Positions 18,165 to 27,386 of a DNA stretch of 64,000 bases are shown in pieces. The notes beneath the pieces are model-generated. The model was not told the origin of the DNA, ran no database searches, and saw only the letters and a program-made list of their open reading frames with translations. Source of the stretch: Patiriisocius sp047731265 (GTDB lineage: Bacteria; Bacteroidota; Bacteroidia; Flavobacteriales; Flavobacteriaceae); assembly GCF_047731265.1 (NCBI RefSeq), contig NZ_CP159835.1, positions 3,596,001 to 3,660,000 of the forward strand. The letters are read 5' to 3'. Both the position numbers and the translations under genes were made by a program. Within the stretch, counting starts at the first letter, position 1. Every line of letters begins with the position of its first letter.

Positions 18165-18662
18165 TTAAAACGTTGCGTCTTTCCTTAACTGTGCCATTTT
18201 AATTGCCGCTATGGCCGCCTCTGTACCTTTGTTGCCATGTTTACCTCCGCTACGATCAATGGATTGTTGCATCGTATTGTCTGTTAACACACAGAATATT
18301 ACGGGAATATCACCCTTTACATTTAAATCTTTAATGCCTTGCGAAACTGCTTCGCATACATAATCAAAATGCTTCGTTTCTCCTTGAATCACACTGCCTA
18401 TTGCCACAATGGCATCTAGCATGTCATAACTTTGAGCCATTTTCTTACAGCCATAAATAAGTTCATAACTACCTGGAACATTCCATCGCACGATATTATC
18501 CTTAATTCCACCGCAATCTAATATCGCATCAAAAGCACCTTGAAACATCCCGTTAGTGATGTCTGGATTCCATTCAGAAACAACGAGTCCTATTCTAAAA
18601 TCCTTCGCATTAGGGATGGTTTCTTTATCGTATACTGAAAGGTTGGTGTTTTTTGTTGCCAT
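18165..18662 (-). CDS. ribH: 6,7-dimethyl-8-ribityllumazine synthase
   Basis: Penultimate riboflavin enzyme, condensing ribitylamino-uracil with dihydroxybutanone phosphate. Conserved blocks: VVSEWNP near residue 30, GSYELIYGCKKMA, GSVIQGETKHFDYVCEAVSQGI with the catalytic His, and the C-terminal GGKHGNKGTEAA. ATG 18662 gives 165 residues; the 35-residue upstream extension of the frame (to 18767) is unlike any RibH. Other rib genes are not in the window. Confidence 0.95.
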   Translation of the reverse strand: MATKNTNLSVYDKETIPNAKDFRIGLVVSEWNPDITNGMFQGAFDAILDCGGIKDNIVRWNVPGSYELIYGCKKMAQSYDMLDAIVAIGSVIQGETKHFDYVCEAVSQGIKDLNVKGDIPVIFCVLTDNTMQQSIDRSGGKHGNKGTEAAIAAIKMAQLRKDATF

Positions 18663-18909
18663 GTTGTGGTTTGTTTTTTTTGAAATTAAAATATCGTCCT
18701 TCCGAATTTTCGGATTTAGTAATTCAGTTTCATTAATAAATCTAACGAAATCGACCTTCCCTAGCACGCCGATTTAAATTTCTCTATTTCATTAACAGTA
18801 TTAAGCCGCTGCGGGAAGGAGCTCAAAACTATTTTATTTTTGCTTTAGATTTCAGATTCAAGTTCTACCTTAAAGATATTTCAGCAACTTTCTTCTTTCT
18901 TCTAATGAA

Positions 18910-18945
18910 CAAAAAAAATGGCTTAAGAAGATATCTCAAGCCATT
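18910..18945 (-). terminator. Rho-independent terminator of the TPR gene
   Basis: On the minus strand an AATGGCTT...AAGCCATT stem is followed directly by eight T. It lies 24 nt past the TPR gene stop. It is the only clear element in the 307-nt stretch 18663-18969, which otherwise should hold the ribH promoter; I see no gene there. Confidence 0.75.
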
Positions 18946-18969
18946 CAGAATATAATTTATTAACCTCAA

Positions 18970-19731
18970 TTACATTGCTTCAGCTTGTGCCAAATATGTT
19001 TTTGCTTTGGCCGCTTGATCTGCCGTTGCGTATTTATCGGTAATTGCTTTAAAGTGCTTTATCGCAGCGTCTTTGTTTCCTAACTTCATCGCTGTAATTC
19101 CAGCTTTTAGTAAGAAACGTGGCGACGTAAAATCATTTTGCTGCATCGTAGCTGCAGTTTCATAATATCCTAAGGCCTTATCATTTTGATCTAATTGTAC
19201 AAAGGCATCTCCTATTGCACCCTTTGCCAAAGGACCTAACATTGCATCATCACTTTTAAACTCGTCTAAATATGCTATTGCATTCTTATAATCGTTTGTA
19301 TTCAAATACGCCATACCTGCATAATAATTAGCAAGGTTAGCCGCTTTTGTGCTTCCGTAAGTATCAATGATATCAAGAAAACCATATTTCCCATTACCAC
19401 CATTTAGAGATAAACCGTAAATACTATCTTTCGCCGGTGCAGTAAGCGCTTGGTCAAAATAAGATTGTGCTTGGTACATTTCGCTCATCGCCTCTTTTTC
19501 TTTTGGGTCTTGAATGAAGTAAATAAAAGCCAAGTATCCTAAAACAGCCACCGCTATCACACCCACAAATCCTAAAACATATTTTTGGTTTTTTTCAAAC
19601 CAAGCTTCGGTTTTACTTGCGCCTTCGTCCAGGGTACTAAATACCTCTGCTGTTGTACTTTCGTCCTCGATAGCCGATTGCTTTTCTACCTTTGTTTTCG
19701 GTTTACCGCCTCGTTTCTTGTAGGTTGCCAT
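18970..19731 (-). CDS. Membrane-anchored tetratricopeptide repeat protein
   Basis: 253 residues. A basic and acidic N-terminal tail (about 1-45) precedes one transmembrane helix (VLGFVGVIAVAVLGYLAFIYF, about 52-72). A periplasmic TPR domain follows (about 85-253), with recognisable helices such as LANYYAGMAYLNTNDYKNAI and KALGYYETAATM. The layout resembles YfgM-type proteins, which associate with the Sec translocon and chaperones, but the assignment to that role is only by architecture. It is divergent from recF. Confidence 0.88.
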   Translation of the reverse strand: MATYKKRGGKPKTKVEKQSAIEDESTTAEVFSTLDEGASKTEAWFEKNQKYVLGFVGVIAVAVLGYLAFIYFIQDPKEKEAMSEMYQAQSYFDQALTAPAKDSIYGLSLNGGNGKYGFLDIIDTYGSTKAANLANYYAGMAYLNTNDYKNAIAYLDEFKSDDAMLGPLAKGAIGDAFVQLDQNDKALGYYETAATMQQNDFTSPRFLLKAGITAMKLGNKDAAIKHFKAITDKYATADQAAKAKTYLAQAEAM

Positions 19732-19751
19732 AATTTACATTTGATGAACGG

Positions 19752-19759
19752 CAAAAATA
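19752..19759 (-). promoter_or_regulatory. -7-like element upstream of the TPR gene
   Basis: Minus strand reads TATTTTTG, an exact match to the Bacteroidota -7 consensus TAnnTTTG, about 20 nt before the ATG. No clear -33 TTG partner. Confidence 0.4.
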
Positions 19760-19881
19760 AAATTTTTATCAGAATATAAAAGCGAAAAGATTCCTTATTT
19801 TTCAATAATTTGCAGCATAGAAATAACGTATTCTTCGGAACTATTTTATCAGAATAAAAAAAACACAACTTCCTCATTATA

Positions 19882-20967
19882 ATGCAATTAGAAAAAATAT
19901 CTTTACTTAACTACAAAAATTTTGAATCTGAAACTTTTGAGTTTGATCCTAAAATTAATTGTTTTGTAGGTCATAATGGTGCTGGAAAGACAAATGTGCT
20001 CGATGCAATCTACCATCTTTCGTTTGGAAAAAGCTATTTTAACCCTATTACTGGACAAAATATAAAACACGGCACAGATTTTCTAGTAATCGAAGGTGTG
20101 TACACTAAAAACGAACGTCCTGAAAAAATTATTATCAGTGCAAAAAGGGGTGCTAAAAAGATCATTAAACGCAATGGCAAACCGTATGAAAAGTTTAGCG
20201 AACACATTGGTTTTTTACCCTTGGTCATTATTTCGCCTGCAGATAGAGATCTTATTACTGAAGGCAGCGACACCCGGAGAAAGTTTATGGATGGTGTGAT
20301 ATCGCAAGGGGATAGCCATTATTTACAAACGCTTATCCAATACAATAAAACACTGAGCCAGCGAAATGCCCTGCTCAAATTTTTTGCTGTAAACCAAACT
20401 CATAATCAAGATACGCTTGATATTTATGATGCGCAATTGAATGATTTTGGCACTAAGATTTTTAAAAAAAGACAGTCATTTTTAACTGAGTATTTACCTA
20501 TATTTTTAGAGCGATACCAAGCTATAAGTAATGGAGCAGAAAACATACAGTTTAGTTATAAAAGCCAATTAGAAGACGCCACATTATTGAGTTTATTAAA
20601 AAACAATATCAATAAAGATAAAGTGATGCAGTATACTAATTTTGGGATTCACAAAGATGATTTGATTTTTGAAATAGATGGACATCCTATTAAAAAGTTT
20701 GGTTCTCAAGGACAACAAAAATCATATTTAATTGCTTTAAAATTGGCCCAGTTTGATTTTATAAAACAATTAAGCGGTGTAACTCCTATTTTGCTGTTGG
20801 ATGATATTTTTGATAAATTAGACGAACAAAGAGTATCCCAATTGATAACATTAGTGAATGATGAAAATTTTGGGCAACTTTTTATAAGCGATACACACCC
20901 TGAAAGAACAGAAGAGGTAGTGAAAAAAATACATCAGAGTTATAAGATGTTTGGGCTGGGGAATTAG
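19882..20967 (+). CDS. recF: DNA replication and repair protein RecF
   Basis: SMC-like ATPase that helps load RecA at single-strand gaps via RecOR. Walker A GHNGAGKT at residues 30-37, the RecF signature SQGQQKSYLIALKLAQ in the second half, Walker B ILLLDDIFDKLDEQRV, then the D-loop/His switch region ISDTHPER. Length 361 is standard. Starts with ATG 19882 and is followed after 26 nt by a lipoprotein gene. Confidence 0.96.
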   Translation: MQLEKISLLNYKNFESETFEFDPKINCFVGHNGAGKTNVLDAIYHLSFGKSYFNPITGQNIKHGTDFLVIEGVYTKNERPEKIIISAKRGAKKIIKRNGKPYEKFSEHIGFLPLVIISPADRDLITEGSDTRRKFMDGVISQGDSHYLQTLIQYNKTLSQRNALLKFFAVNQTHNQDTLDIYDAQLNDFGTKIFKKRQSFLTEYLPIFLERYQAISNGAENIQFSYKSQLEDATLLSLLKNNINKDKVMQYTNFGIHKDDLIFEIDGHPIKKFGSQGQQKSYLIALKLAQFDFIKQLSGVTPILLLDDIFDKLDEQRVSQLITLVNDENFGQLFISDTHPERTEEVVKKIHQSYKMFGLGN

Positions 20968-20993
20968 GATTTGTGGAAATTAAAAAAAATGTG

Positions 20994-21407
20994 ATGAAAA
21001 AGATATTATTTTTTATAGTTGTAGGCACTATTTTGGGATGTTCAATCTCTAAAGAAGAAAAACTGCAAAACTTAAATGGTTATTGGGAAATAGAAAAGGT
21101 AGTTACAGAAACGGGAGCAGAAAAAACATTTGCGATAAGTACCGTAGTAGATTTTATTGAAATTGATGGTAATCAAGGAAAACGAACTAAAGTAAACCCT
21201 CAACTAGACGGAAGCTTCAAAAATAATGGCAGCACCGAAACTTTTGAAGTTGACACCTCTGGAAACAACCTTATTTTACACTACAAAACACCTTTTGCAA
21301 CTTGGGATGAGACCATTGAAAAAGCAACAACAACAAATTTGAAAACGCTAAACAGCGAAGGAAAACAATATTTTTACAAACGTTTTGAGAAGTTTGATTT
21401 TAAATGA
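20994..21407 (+). CDS. Lipocalin-like lipoprotein
   Basis: 137 residues from ATG 20994 (the frame also offers GTG 20973, but the ATG begins an ideal lipoprotein signal: KKILFFIVVGTILGC, Cys near residue 16). The mature part begins with a short helix and LNGYWEIEKVV, the W-containing opening strand of many lipocalin-like domains in Bacteroidota, and ends KQYFYKRFEKFDF. It lies between recF and the DUF721 gene. Ligand and role unknown. Confidence 0.78.
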   Translation: MKKILFFIVVGTILGCSISKEEKLQNLNGYWEIEKVVTETGAEKTFAISTVVDFIEIDGNQGKRTKVNPQLDGSFKNNGSTETFEVDTSGNNLILHYKTPFATWDETIEKATTTNLKTLNSEGKQYFYKRFEKFDFK

Positions 21408-21510
21408 TCTGTCTTGAGCACATTTTTAAATTAAATTATAATCAGAGCTAACGCTAATATGAAAAAAGATCTCCGCCTTAGTTATATTGAGCAGAGTCGA
21501 AATACAGGGA

Positions 21511-21813
21511 ATGAATATGGCAAAGAGAAAAGCAGAAGAATCAACTATTAGCGATCTTTTAAAAGATTTTATCGGCAACGGGAAATTAGAAAAAGGGCTT
21601 AACCAAGTGGATATAAAAGACGCTTGGTCAAAGGTCTTGGGACCTGGTATTCAAAAATATACTACCAAAGTAATTTTGGAGCGTGATGTATTGTACGTGC
21701 AGTTAAGTTCTTCTGTACTGCGCGAGGAATTAGGCTATGGGAAAGAAAAGATTATTCGATTACTCAATGAGGAAGTTGGGAAAAATCTTGTAGATAAGTT
21801 GGTGCTAAGATGA
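21511..21813 (+). CDS. DUF721 domain protein
   Basis: About 100 residues with the DUF721 core: ISDLLKDFIGNGKLEKGLNQ, VKDAW-like DIKDAWSKVLGPGI, and VQLSSSVLREELGYGKEKII. The family is commonly located next to recF or dnaA-region genes and is proposed to bind DNA, with no settled function. ATG 21511 (or 21517) is preferred to the TTG at 21487 because the added residues are not conserved-looking. Confidence 0.88.
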   Translation: MNMAKRKAEESTISDLLKDFIGNGKLEKGLNQVDIKDAWSKVLGPGIQKYTTKVILERDVLYVQLSSSVLREELGYGKEKIIRLLNEEVGKNLVDKLVLR

Positions 21814-21853
21814 CACAAATAGTTTTGAGCTAAAAAAACAATAAAATTTAATT

Positions 21854-21897
21854 AAAAATCCATTGAAAGTTCATATCGAATTCAATGGATTTTTTAT
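21854..21897. terminator. Bidirectional terminator between DUF721 and ndk
   Basis: A 14-bp perfect stem, AAAAATCCATTGAA (21854-21867) with TTCAATGGATTTTT (21881-21894), has A/T tracts on both sides. It sits between convergent genes and can serve both. Confidence 0.85.
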
Positions 21898-21934
21898 TTA
21901 AAACAACGCTAAGCTCGGGACTCATAGCCCATCA

Positions 21935-22354
21935 CTAAAACATTTCTCTACCCGAAAAATGGAAAGCACCTTCAATGGCAGCGTTTTCGTCGCTATCACT
22001 TCCGTGTACTGCATTTTCTCCAATAGAAGCAGCATATAATTTACGAATGGTACCTTCTGCAGCATCTGCTGGATTAGTAGCTCCAATTAACGTACGGAAA
22101 TCTTCCATTGCATTTTCTTTTTCAAGAATAGCTGCAACAATAGGTCCGCGTGTCATATATGCAACTAGCTCTCCGTAAAAAGGACGCTCACTGTGCACTG
22201 CGTAAAACGCCTGTGCATCTTGCGCAGTCATATGTGTTAATTTCATAGCAACAATTCTAAAACCTGCTGCGTTAATTTTTTCAAGTATAGCACCAATGTG
22301 TCCTTTTTCAACACTATCTGGCTTTAACATAGTAAACGTTCTGTCTGATCTCAT
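21935..22354 (-). CDS. ndk: Nucleoside diphosphate kinase
   Basis: Balances NTP pools through a phosphohistidine intermediate. The N-terminus TFTMLKPDSVEKGHIGAI and the active-site block NAVHGSDSDENA (catalytic His near residue 115) are unmistakable. ATG 22354 gives 139 residues, the usual size; the 13 upstream codons to 22393 are excluded as leader sequence. Confidence 0.96.
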   Translation of the reverse strand: MRSDRTFTMLKPDSVEKGHIGAILEKINAAGFRIVAMKLTHMTAQDAQAFYAVHSERPFYGELVAYMTRGPIVAAILEKENAMEDFRTLIGATNPADAAEGTIRKLYAASIGENAVHGSDSDENAAIEGAFHFSGREMF

Positions 22355-22369
22355 TTTAAAAATTTTGTG

Positions 22370-22377
22370 CAAAAGTA
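22370..22377 (-). promoter_or_regulatory. -7-like element upstream of ndk
   Basis: TACTTTTG on the minus strand, an exact TAnnTTTG match, about 15 nt before the ndk ATG. A -33 element was not found at the usual distance. Confidence 0.4.
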
Positions 22378-22607
22378 CATATTTATGTCTCATTGGATAC
22401 AGGTTTTACAAGAATTTGCGCTGGGTAACAATTATTTAATCTAGCAGGCATCTATTTTTTAATTATTACTCGATTTTTTTTCAGCACAAATGTCTGTTTT
22501 TTAAGTTTTGAAATTGATTCTTTTTCAACTGTTTAAAATCCTAAATTATCTTTAAATTTTTACTCCTTTATTACTATTTAAAGTCATAAATTGTATATTC
22601 GCTTGCT

Positions 22608-23624
22608 ATGAATAAAGGACTCGCAACTCAATTAAAAACACTATTATCTTCAAAAAAAAGAATAGTGATTATAGGACATAGAAACCCTGATGGTGATGCC
22701 ATAGGTTCTTGCTTAGGTCTGCACTTTTATCTCAAAAAATTGGGACATTATAGCAACGTTATAATGCCAAACGATTTCCCAGATTTCTTACGGTGGCTTC
22801 CAGGAACCTCTGAAATCTTCAATTTTGAAAAACAAAACCAACAAGCTCTTAGAAGCATTGAAGATGCGGAAATAATCTTCACTTTAGACTTTAATTCACT
22901 TTCTCGCGTGGGTGATATGAAGGCAATACTATCTAAAAGCAAGGCAGATTTTGTGATGATAGACCATCATCAACAACCAGACGATTATCCTATTATTACG
23001 TATAGCGATACCGCTATGGGATCTACCTGCGAAATGGTATACCACACAATTGATGCCCTAAACGGTACAGAAAACATTACGCCAGAAATGGCTACCTTAT
23101 TATATACCGGTATTATGACAGATACTGGTTCCTTTAGATTTCCTTCCACAACTCCAACTACGCATCGTGTGATTGCGTCTCTCATTGAACACGGTGCTAA
23201 AAATGCTGAAATACATCAAAACATCTATGATACCAACTCCCCTTCACGAATGAAGTTACTGGGTATTGCCTTGGAAAACATGAATGTACTCCCAGCGTTT
23301 AATTCAGCATACATTACAATTTCGCAAAAAGAATTGGACGATAACAATTTCAAAAAAGGAGACACTGAAGGTTTTGTAAACTTTGCGCTCTCTGTGCAAG
23401 GCGTTAGATTTGCAATCATCTTTATTGAAAATATACAAGAAAGCATTGTAAAAATATCATTGCGGAGTAAGGGTGATTTTTCGGTGAATGAATTTTCACG
23501 TGCTCATTACAATGGAGGTGGTCATACGAATGCCGCTGGCGGACGAAGCGAACTATCTTTAGAGCAAACCGTGAAACAATTTATTAGTATATTGCCACAG
23601 TATAAAGAAGCCTTAACCCAATGA
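22608..23624 (+). CDS. DHH/DHHA1 phosphoesterase (NrnA-like oligoribonuclease/pAp phosphatase)
   Basis: 338 residues. The DHH domain shows GHRNPDGDAIGS near residue 23 and MIDHHQQPDDYP near 118, providing the Mn ligands. The DHHA1 domain has RAHYNGGGHTNAAGG near 303. Members degrade short RNA, pAp or cyclic dinucleotide products; which of these is the substrate here cannot be told. The stop overlaps the gldI ATG (ATGA), an arrangement that recurs in Flavobacteriia. Confidence 0.92.
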   Translation: MNKGLATQLKTLLSSKKRIVIIGHRNPDGDAIGSCLGLHFYLKKLGHYSNVIMPNDFPDFLRWLPGTSEIFNFEKQNQQALRSIEDAEIIFTLDFNSLSRVGDMKAILSKSKADFVMIDHHQQPDDYPIITYSDTAMGSTCEMVYHTIDALNGTENITPEMATLLYTGIMTDTGSFRFPSTTPTTHRVIASLIEHGAKNAEIHQNIYDTNSPSRMKLLGIALENMNVLPAFNSAYITISQKELDDNNFKKGDTEGFVNFALSVQGVRFAIIFIENIQESIVKISLRSKGDFSVNEFSRAHYNGGGHTNAAGGRSELSLEQTVKQFISILPQYKEALTQ

Positions 23625-24176
23625 CGCGGATTTTCATCACTTTACTCACACTATTTGTAACGCTATTAGCCTGCACTAGTCCAGAGGCTAGGAGGCCTAT
23701 TAAAGCTACTTCAGGGAGCTTTTATACAGAATCTGCTGAGCGAAATAGAAAAATTTTTGAGGGAGAAAAAAAGTATGATAGAAGCTTTAATCAAAAACGA
23801 CAGCCTTCAAGAGTATCTAACTTCTGAAAGTGGTTTTTGGTATTATTTCAACAATCAAGACACTACTCAAATTAAAGAAGCAAACATTGGTGATCTTGTT
23901 ACCTTTACTTACAATATAAAAAAATTAGACGGCAGTACTGTAATTTCAACCACAGAAAACGGTATTATTTCCTATAAAGTAGACCAATCCAATCAAGATT
24001 TAATTTCAGGAATTAGAGATGGAATTAAACTATTAAAAGAAGGAGAAACAGCCACATTTATATTTCCTTCCTACAAAGCTTTTGGCTACTACGGAATCGA
24101 AAAAAAATTAGGGACTAATATTCCTGTAAGAAGTACAATAAACTTAATATCAATAAACCAAAATCAAAATAATTAA
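23621..24176 (+). pseudogene. gldI: gldI, gliding-motility FKBP-type peptidyl-prolyl isomerase, frameshifted
   Basis: Two overlapping frames together make one GldI. Frame one (from ATG 23621) gives the lipoprotein signal ending LLACTSPEARRP and continues ERNRKIFEGEKK. Frame two gives MIEALIKNDSLQEYL, the FKBP core GFWYYFNNQDTT, ISGIRDGIKLLKEGE and FPSYKAFGYYG. The switch falls at a run of seven A (23766-23772); six A would restore one continuous ~184-residue protein. GldI is needed for gliding in Flavobacterium. The lesion may be a real mutation, a phase-variable tract or a base-calling error. No other damage is visible in either half. Confidence 0.85.
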
Positions 24177-24194
24177 TTGAAATACTATATCCAG

Positions 24195-25307
24195 ATGAAA
24201 AAAATGTCATTATTACTACTTTTTACATTAGCAATTGCTTCTTGTCAAAATGAATATCCAGATTTAAAAGATGGTGTATACGCCGAATTTATAACCAATA
24301 AAGGAACCATTGTAGCAGAATTATATAATGAAGCTACTCCTTTAACCGTAGCTAGTTTTGTGTCGCTAGCAGAAGGAACAAATACCTTGGTAGACGACAA
24401 ATACAAAGGAAAACGGTTTTACGATAGTTTAATTTTTCACCGTGTTATGAAAGATTTTATGATACAAGGAGGAGATCCTCTAGGTACTGGTAGCGGTAGT
24501 CCAGGGTACAGATTTCCTGATGAATTTGTAGACTCTTTAAAACACAGCAGTAAAGGAATTTTATCTATGGCTAATAGCGGCCCTGAAACTAATGGAAGTC
24601 AATTTTTTATCACCTTAAAAGATACGCCTTGGTTAGATGGAAAGCACACTGTTTTTGGCGAAGTAGTTAAAGGAATTGAAGTAGTTGAGGCTATTGGTGC
24701 CGTAGAAGTAACACAACCCGGAAACAACCCTGTTGAGCCTATAGTAATCCAGACGGTTAATATTATTAATAAAGGAAATCAAAAGGTTTCTTCTTTTACC
24801 AGTAAAATGGAGGAAATAGAAATGGAGAAAAAAGAAAAAGAAGAGCGTATTGTTAAAGTAGGAATGGACAATGCGAAAGCCTTTAATGCGCTTAAAGAAA
24901 AAGCGGAAGAATTACCTTCTGGACTTAAAATTTACTGGAACAAAAGAAGCAAAGCACAAAAGCCTGCTGAAGGCACTAAAGTAATGATGAACTATGCTGG
25001 ATTTCACGCGGCAGATGGTAAATTGTTTGACAGCAACATACAAACGGTTGCTGAACAATACGAAGTAATGAACCCTGCAAGATTGGCTCAGAATGGGTAT
25101 AGCCCAACACCAGTAACTTATAGTAAAGACGCGCAACTAATTCCTGGCTTTAGAGAAGCCATGCTCAATATGAGTATTGGTGATAGCGTAACAATGTTTA
25201 TTCCTGGACACTTAGGCTATGGTCCACAAGGAAATCCTCGTGCACAAATTGGCCCTAACGAAGATTTAGTATTTGAATTGGAGTTGGTGGATATGACTGG
25301 GAATTAA
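24195..25307 (+). CDS. Cyclophilin-FKBP fusion peptidyl-prolyl isomerase, lipoprotein
   Basis: 370 residues. The signal with lipobox (SLLLLFTLAIASC) is followed by a cyclophilin domain (about 30-190) with FHRVMKDFMIQGGDP and NGSQFFITL. After a charged helical linker (about 200-240) comes an FKBP domain (about 250-370) with LIPGFREAMLNMSIGDSV and PGHLGYG. Both are proline isomerase folds acting on envelope protein folding. The frame opens at TTG 24177 directly after gldI, but ATG 24195 gives the best signal. It could partly cover for the broken gldI next door, an inference. Confidence 0.92.
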   Translation: MKKMSLLLLFTLAIASCQNEYPDLKDGVYAEFITNKGTIVAELYNEATPLTVASFVSLAEGTNTLVDDKYKGKRFYDSLIFHRVMKDFMIQGGDPLGTGSGSPGYRFPDEFVDSLKHSSKGILSMANSGPETNGSQFFITLKDTPWLDGKHTVFGEVVKGIEVVEAIGAVEVTQPGNNPVEPIVIQTVNIINKGNQKVSSFTSKMEEIEMEKKEKEERIVKVGMDNAKAFNALKEKAEELPSGLKIYWNKRSKAQKPAEGTKVMMNYAGFHAADGKLFDSNIQTVAEQYEVMNPARLAQNGYSPTPVTYSKDAQLIPGFREAMLNMSIGDSVTMFIPGHLGYGPQGNPRAQIGPNEDLVFELELVDMTGN

Positions 25308-25330
25308 AAGCTATCCCTAAAAATTAGATG

Positions 25331-25365
25331 AAAAAACCTCACGCTTTTAAGTGTGAGGTTTTTTT
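25331..25365 (+). terminator. Rho-independent terminator
   Basis: Perfect 12-bp stem AAAAAACCTCAC / GTGAGGTTTTTT with a 10-nt loop and a T tract, 23 nt after the isomerase stop. Confidence 0.9.
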
Positions 25366-25419
25366 ATGCTTAATTTGCCCGTTTTGAAATAGCAATATAC
25401 TAAAACCTTAGTGTAATGA

Positions 25420-25626
25420 AAATCAGATATACAAGGCCCAACAATTATTTGTCTTGATGATTTAATAAGCTTTGACTTCGGTTTATTTTCCGCTGTATAT
25501 ACACAATAGAAAGTTTTACCAAATACTGATATATAAATATTTAGCCCATTTTTTATTGGGGTAAGCCCAAAAAGTTTTGTCGATAAGGATTATGGAAATC
25601 AAGATTTTATTAAGGCGATTAAATAA
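25420..25626 (+). pseudogene. Decayed reading frame between two terminators
   Basis: One frame reads coherent protein-like sequence for 69 codons, broken by stops at 25507 (TAG) and 25534 (TAA). The pieces include IICLDDLISFDFGLFSA and, at the end, VSPKSFVDKDYGNQDFIKAIK. It is followed at 13 nt by its own terminator. I read this as the remnant of a small gene; the family is not recognised. It accounts for most of the 470-nt gene-free stretch 25308-25778. Confidence 0.45.
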
Positions 25627-25638
25627 TTCACGAAAGCT

Positions 25639-25664
25639 AAAGAGCCTCTATTCGAGGCTCTTTT
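25639..25664 (+). terminator. Rho-independent terminator
   Basis: Ten-bp stem AAAGAGCCTC / GAGGCTCTTT with a five-base loop, ending in TTTT. No intact plus-strand gene precedes it; it appears to belong to the decayed frame upstream. Confidence 0.8.
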
Positions 25665-25778
25665 ATATTAAATTCTAAGTTTTTAGGTTTTTAATCCAAA
25701 CTAGAAATTCTTAAAACCTACTCTGGATAAATCTTATCAGGATCACTTAACCTTGGTTTGTTAGCTTCAATATCATTC

Positions 25779-27245
25779 CTATTTCTTAGGAATGTTCTCC
25801 AATATTTTCAGCACAAACTTCCAATACTTTTGCAAGCTTGAAATACTTGCGCGTTCATCTGGTGAATGCGCTCCTTTAATAGTAGGTCCAAAACTTATCA
25901 TATCCATTGCTGGGTAGTTCTGTCCTAAAATTCCACATTCCAATCCTGCGTGACAAGCGGCCACGTTCGGCTCTTCACCATTTATATCTACATATAATTT
26001 ATGTAACACTTTTAAAATAGCGCTATTCATATTGGGCTCCCAGCCAGGATATTCTCCAGAAAATGAAACCTCAAATCCAGCCATTTCAAAAACAGACTGC
26101 AAATTATTTGCAAGATCTTCTTTAGACGACTCAACCGAAGAACGCGTAAGGTGCTCAACCATAACCTTGCCATCTACCAGTGTTACTTTGGCAATATTAT
26201 TAGAGGTCTCTACTAAATCTTGAATAGATGGGCTCATTCTATACACCCCATTTAATGCAGCACTCATGGCTCGCAAAAAATCCTGTTGTTCTACCTGCCC
26301 CATCACTTTAGCGACTGCTCTTATGTCTTTCTCAATTACAATCTCCAGATCTGGCTCTAGAGATAAATATTCATTAATGATTTCATCTTTAATATTTTTC
26401 AATTCAGATATAAAGGCGTGTTCTTGCCCTTTGACAACAGCCACTTTTGCAATGCTCTCTCTGGGGATTGCATTGCGCAAACTTCCACCTTTAACTTCAG
26501 CAATATGCATCACATTTCTGGTTGCATATAAAAGCCTGTTCATCATTTTATTTGCGTTTCCCAAACCTTTGATGATATCCATACCGCTATGACCACCTTG
26601 TAAACCTTTTACCGTTAAATTATACGTAATCGCATCTTCAGGTGCTGGCACTTCACTATACTTTTTCGTTGCTGTAATGTCAATTCCGCCTGCACATCCA
26701 ACGCCTATTTCATCATCCTCTTCAGTATCAAGATTTAGTAAGATATCACCTGTTAAAACACCGCCTTCAAGACCCATTGCCCCTGTCATTCCTGTTTCTT
26801 CATCTATTGTAAACAGTGCTTCAATCTTTGGATGCCTAATTGTTTTACTTTCTAGAATTGCCATAATCGTAGCAACGCCCAGTCCATTATCTGCACCAAG
26901 GGTCGTTCCTTTTGCACGAACCCAATCTCCATCTACAAACATTTCTATTCCCTGGGTGTCAAAATCAAAATTGGTATCGTTATTTTTTTGATGTACCATA
27001 TCTAAATGTGATTGCATCACAATGGCTTTTCTATTTTCAAAACCCTTAGTAGCTGGTTTTGTAATAATTACATTTCCTACTTTATCTTTAATAGTTTTTA
27101 AATGAAGGTTGTTCCCAAAATCCATCATAAACTGTATCACACGTTCTTCTTTCTTTGAAGGTCGAGGAACCGCATTTAAATCTGCAAATTTATTCCAAAC
27201 TTCCTTTGGCGCTAATGTTCTTATCGTTTCGTTCATAGTATCCAT
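25779..27245 (-). CDS. pepD: Aminoacyl-histidine dipeptidase (Xaa-His dipeptidase, M20 family)
   Basis: Zinc metallopeptidase cleaving dipeptides such as carnosine-type Xaa-His. Metal-binding motifs: QSHLDMVHQ near residue 80, LGADNGLGVA near 118, TIDEETGMTGAMGLE near 147 (catalytic Glu and ligand) and a C-terminal PDERASI. Lid-domain block KGLQGGHSGMDI near 213. Length 488 matches PepD. ATG 27245 is used; a second ATG lies three codons in. Confidence 0.94.
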   Translation of the reverse strand: MDTMNETIRTLAPKEVWNKFADLNAVPRPSKKEERVIQFMMDFGNNLHLKTIKDKVGNVIITKPATKGFENRKAIVMQSHLDMVHQKNNDTNFDFDTQGIEMFVDGDWVRAKGTTLGADNGLGVATIMAILESKTIRHPKIEALFTIDEETGMTGAMGLEGGVLTGDILLNLDTEEDDEIGVGCAGGIDITATKKYSEVPAPEDAITYNLTVKGLQGGHSGMDIIKGLGNANKMMNRLLYATRNVMHIAEVKGGSLRNAIPRESIAKVAVVKGQEHAFISELKNIKDEIINEYLSLEPDLEIVIEKDIRAVAKVMGQVEQQDFLRAMSAALNGVYRMSPSIQDLVETSNNIAKVTLVDGKVMVEHLTRSSVESSKEDLANNLQSVFEMAGFEVSFSGEYPGWEPNMNSAILKVLHKLYVDINGEEPNVAACHAGLECGILGQNYPAMDMISFGPTIKGAHSPDERASISSLQKYWKFVLKILENIPKK

Positions 27246-27273
27246 TTCAGTATTATTTCTTTGTGTTTGACAA

Positions 27274-27281
27274 CAAAGTTA
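27274..27281 (-). promoter_or_regulatory. -7-like element upstream of pepD
   Basis: Minus strand TAACTTTG matches TAnnTTTG exactly, about 28 nt before the pepD ATG. Confidence 0.4.
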
Positions 27282-27386
27282 GTATGATTTATTAATTTAT
27301 AGTACATTTAAAAAAACTATAACATTTTTAAGTTAGAATCGAATTGAAACAAGTGTACCCCTCAAATTAAACAATACGACGACGAT

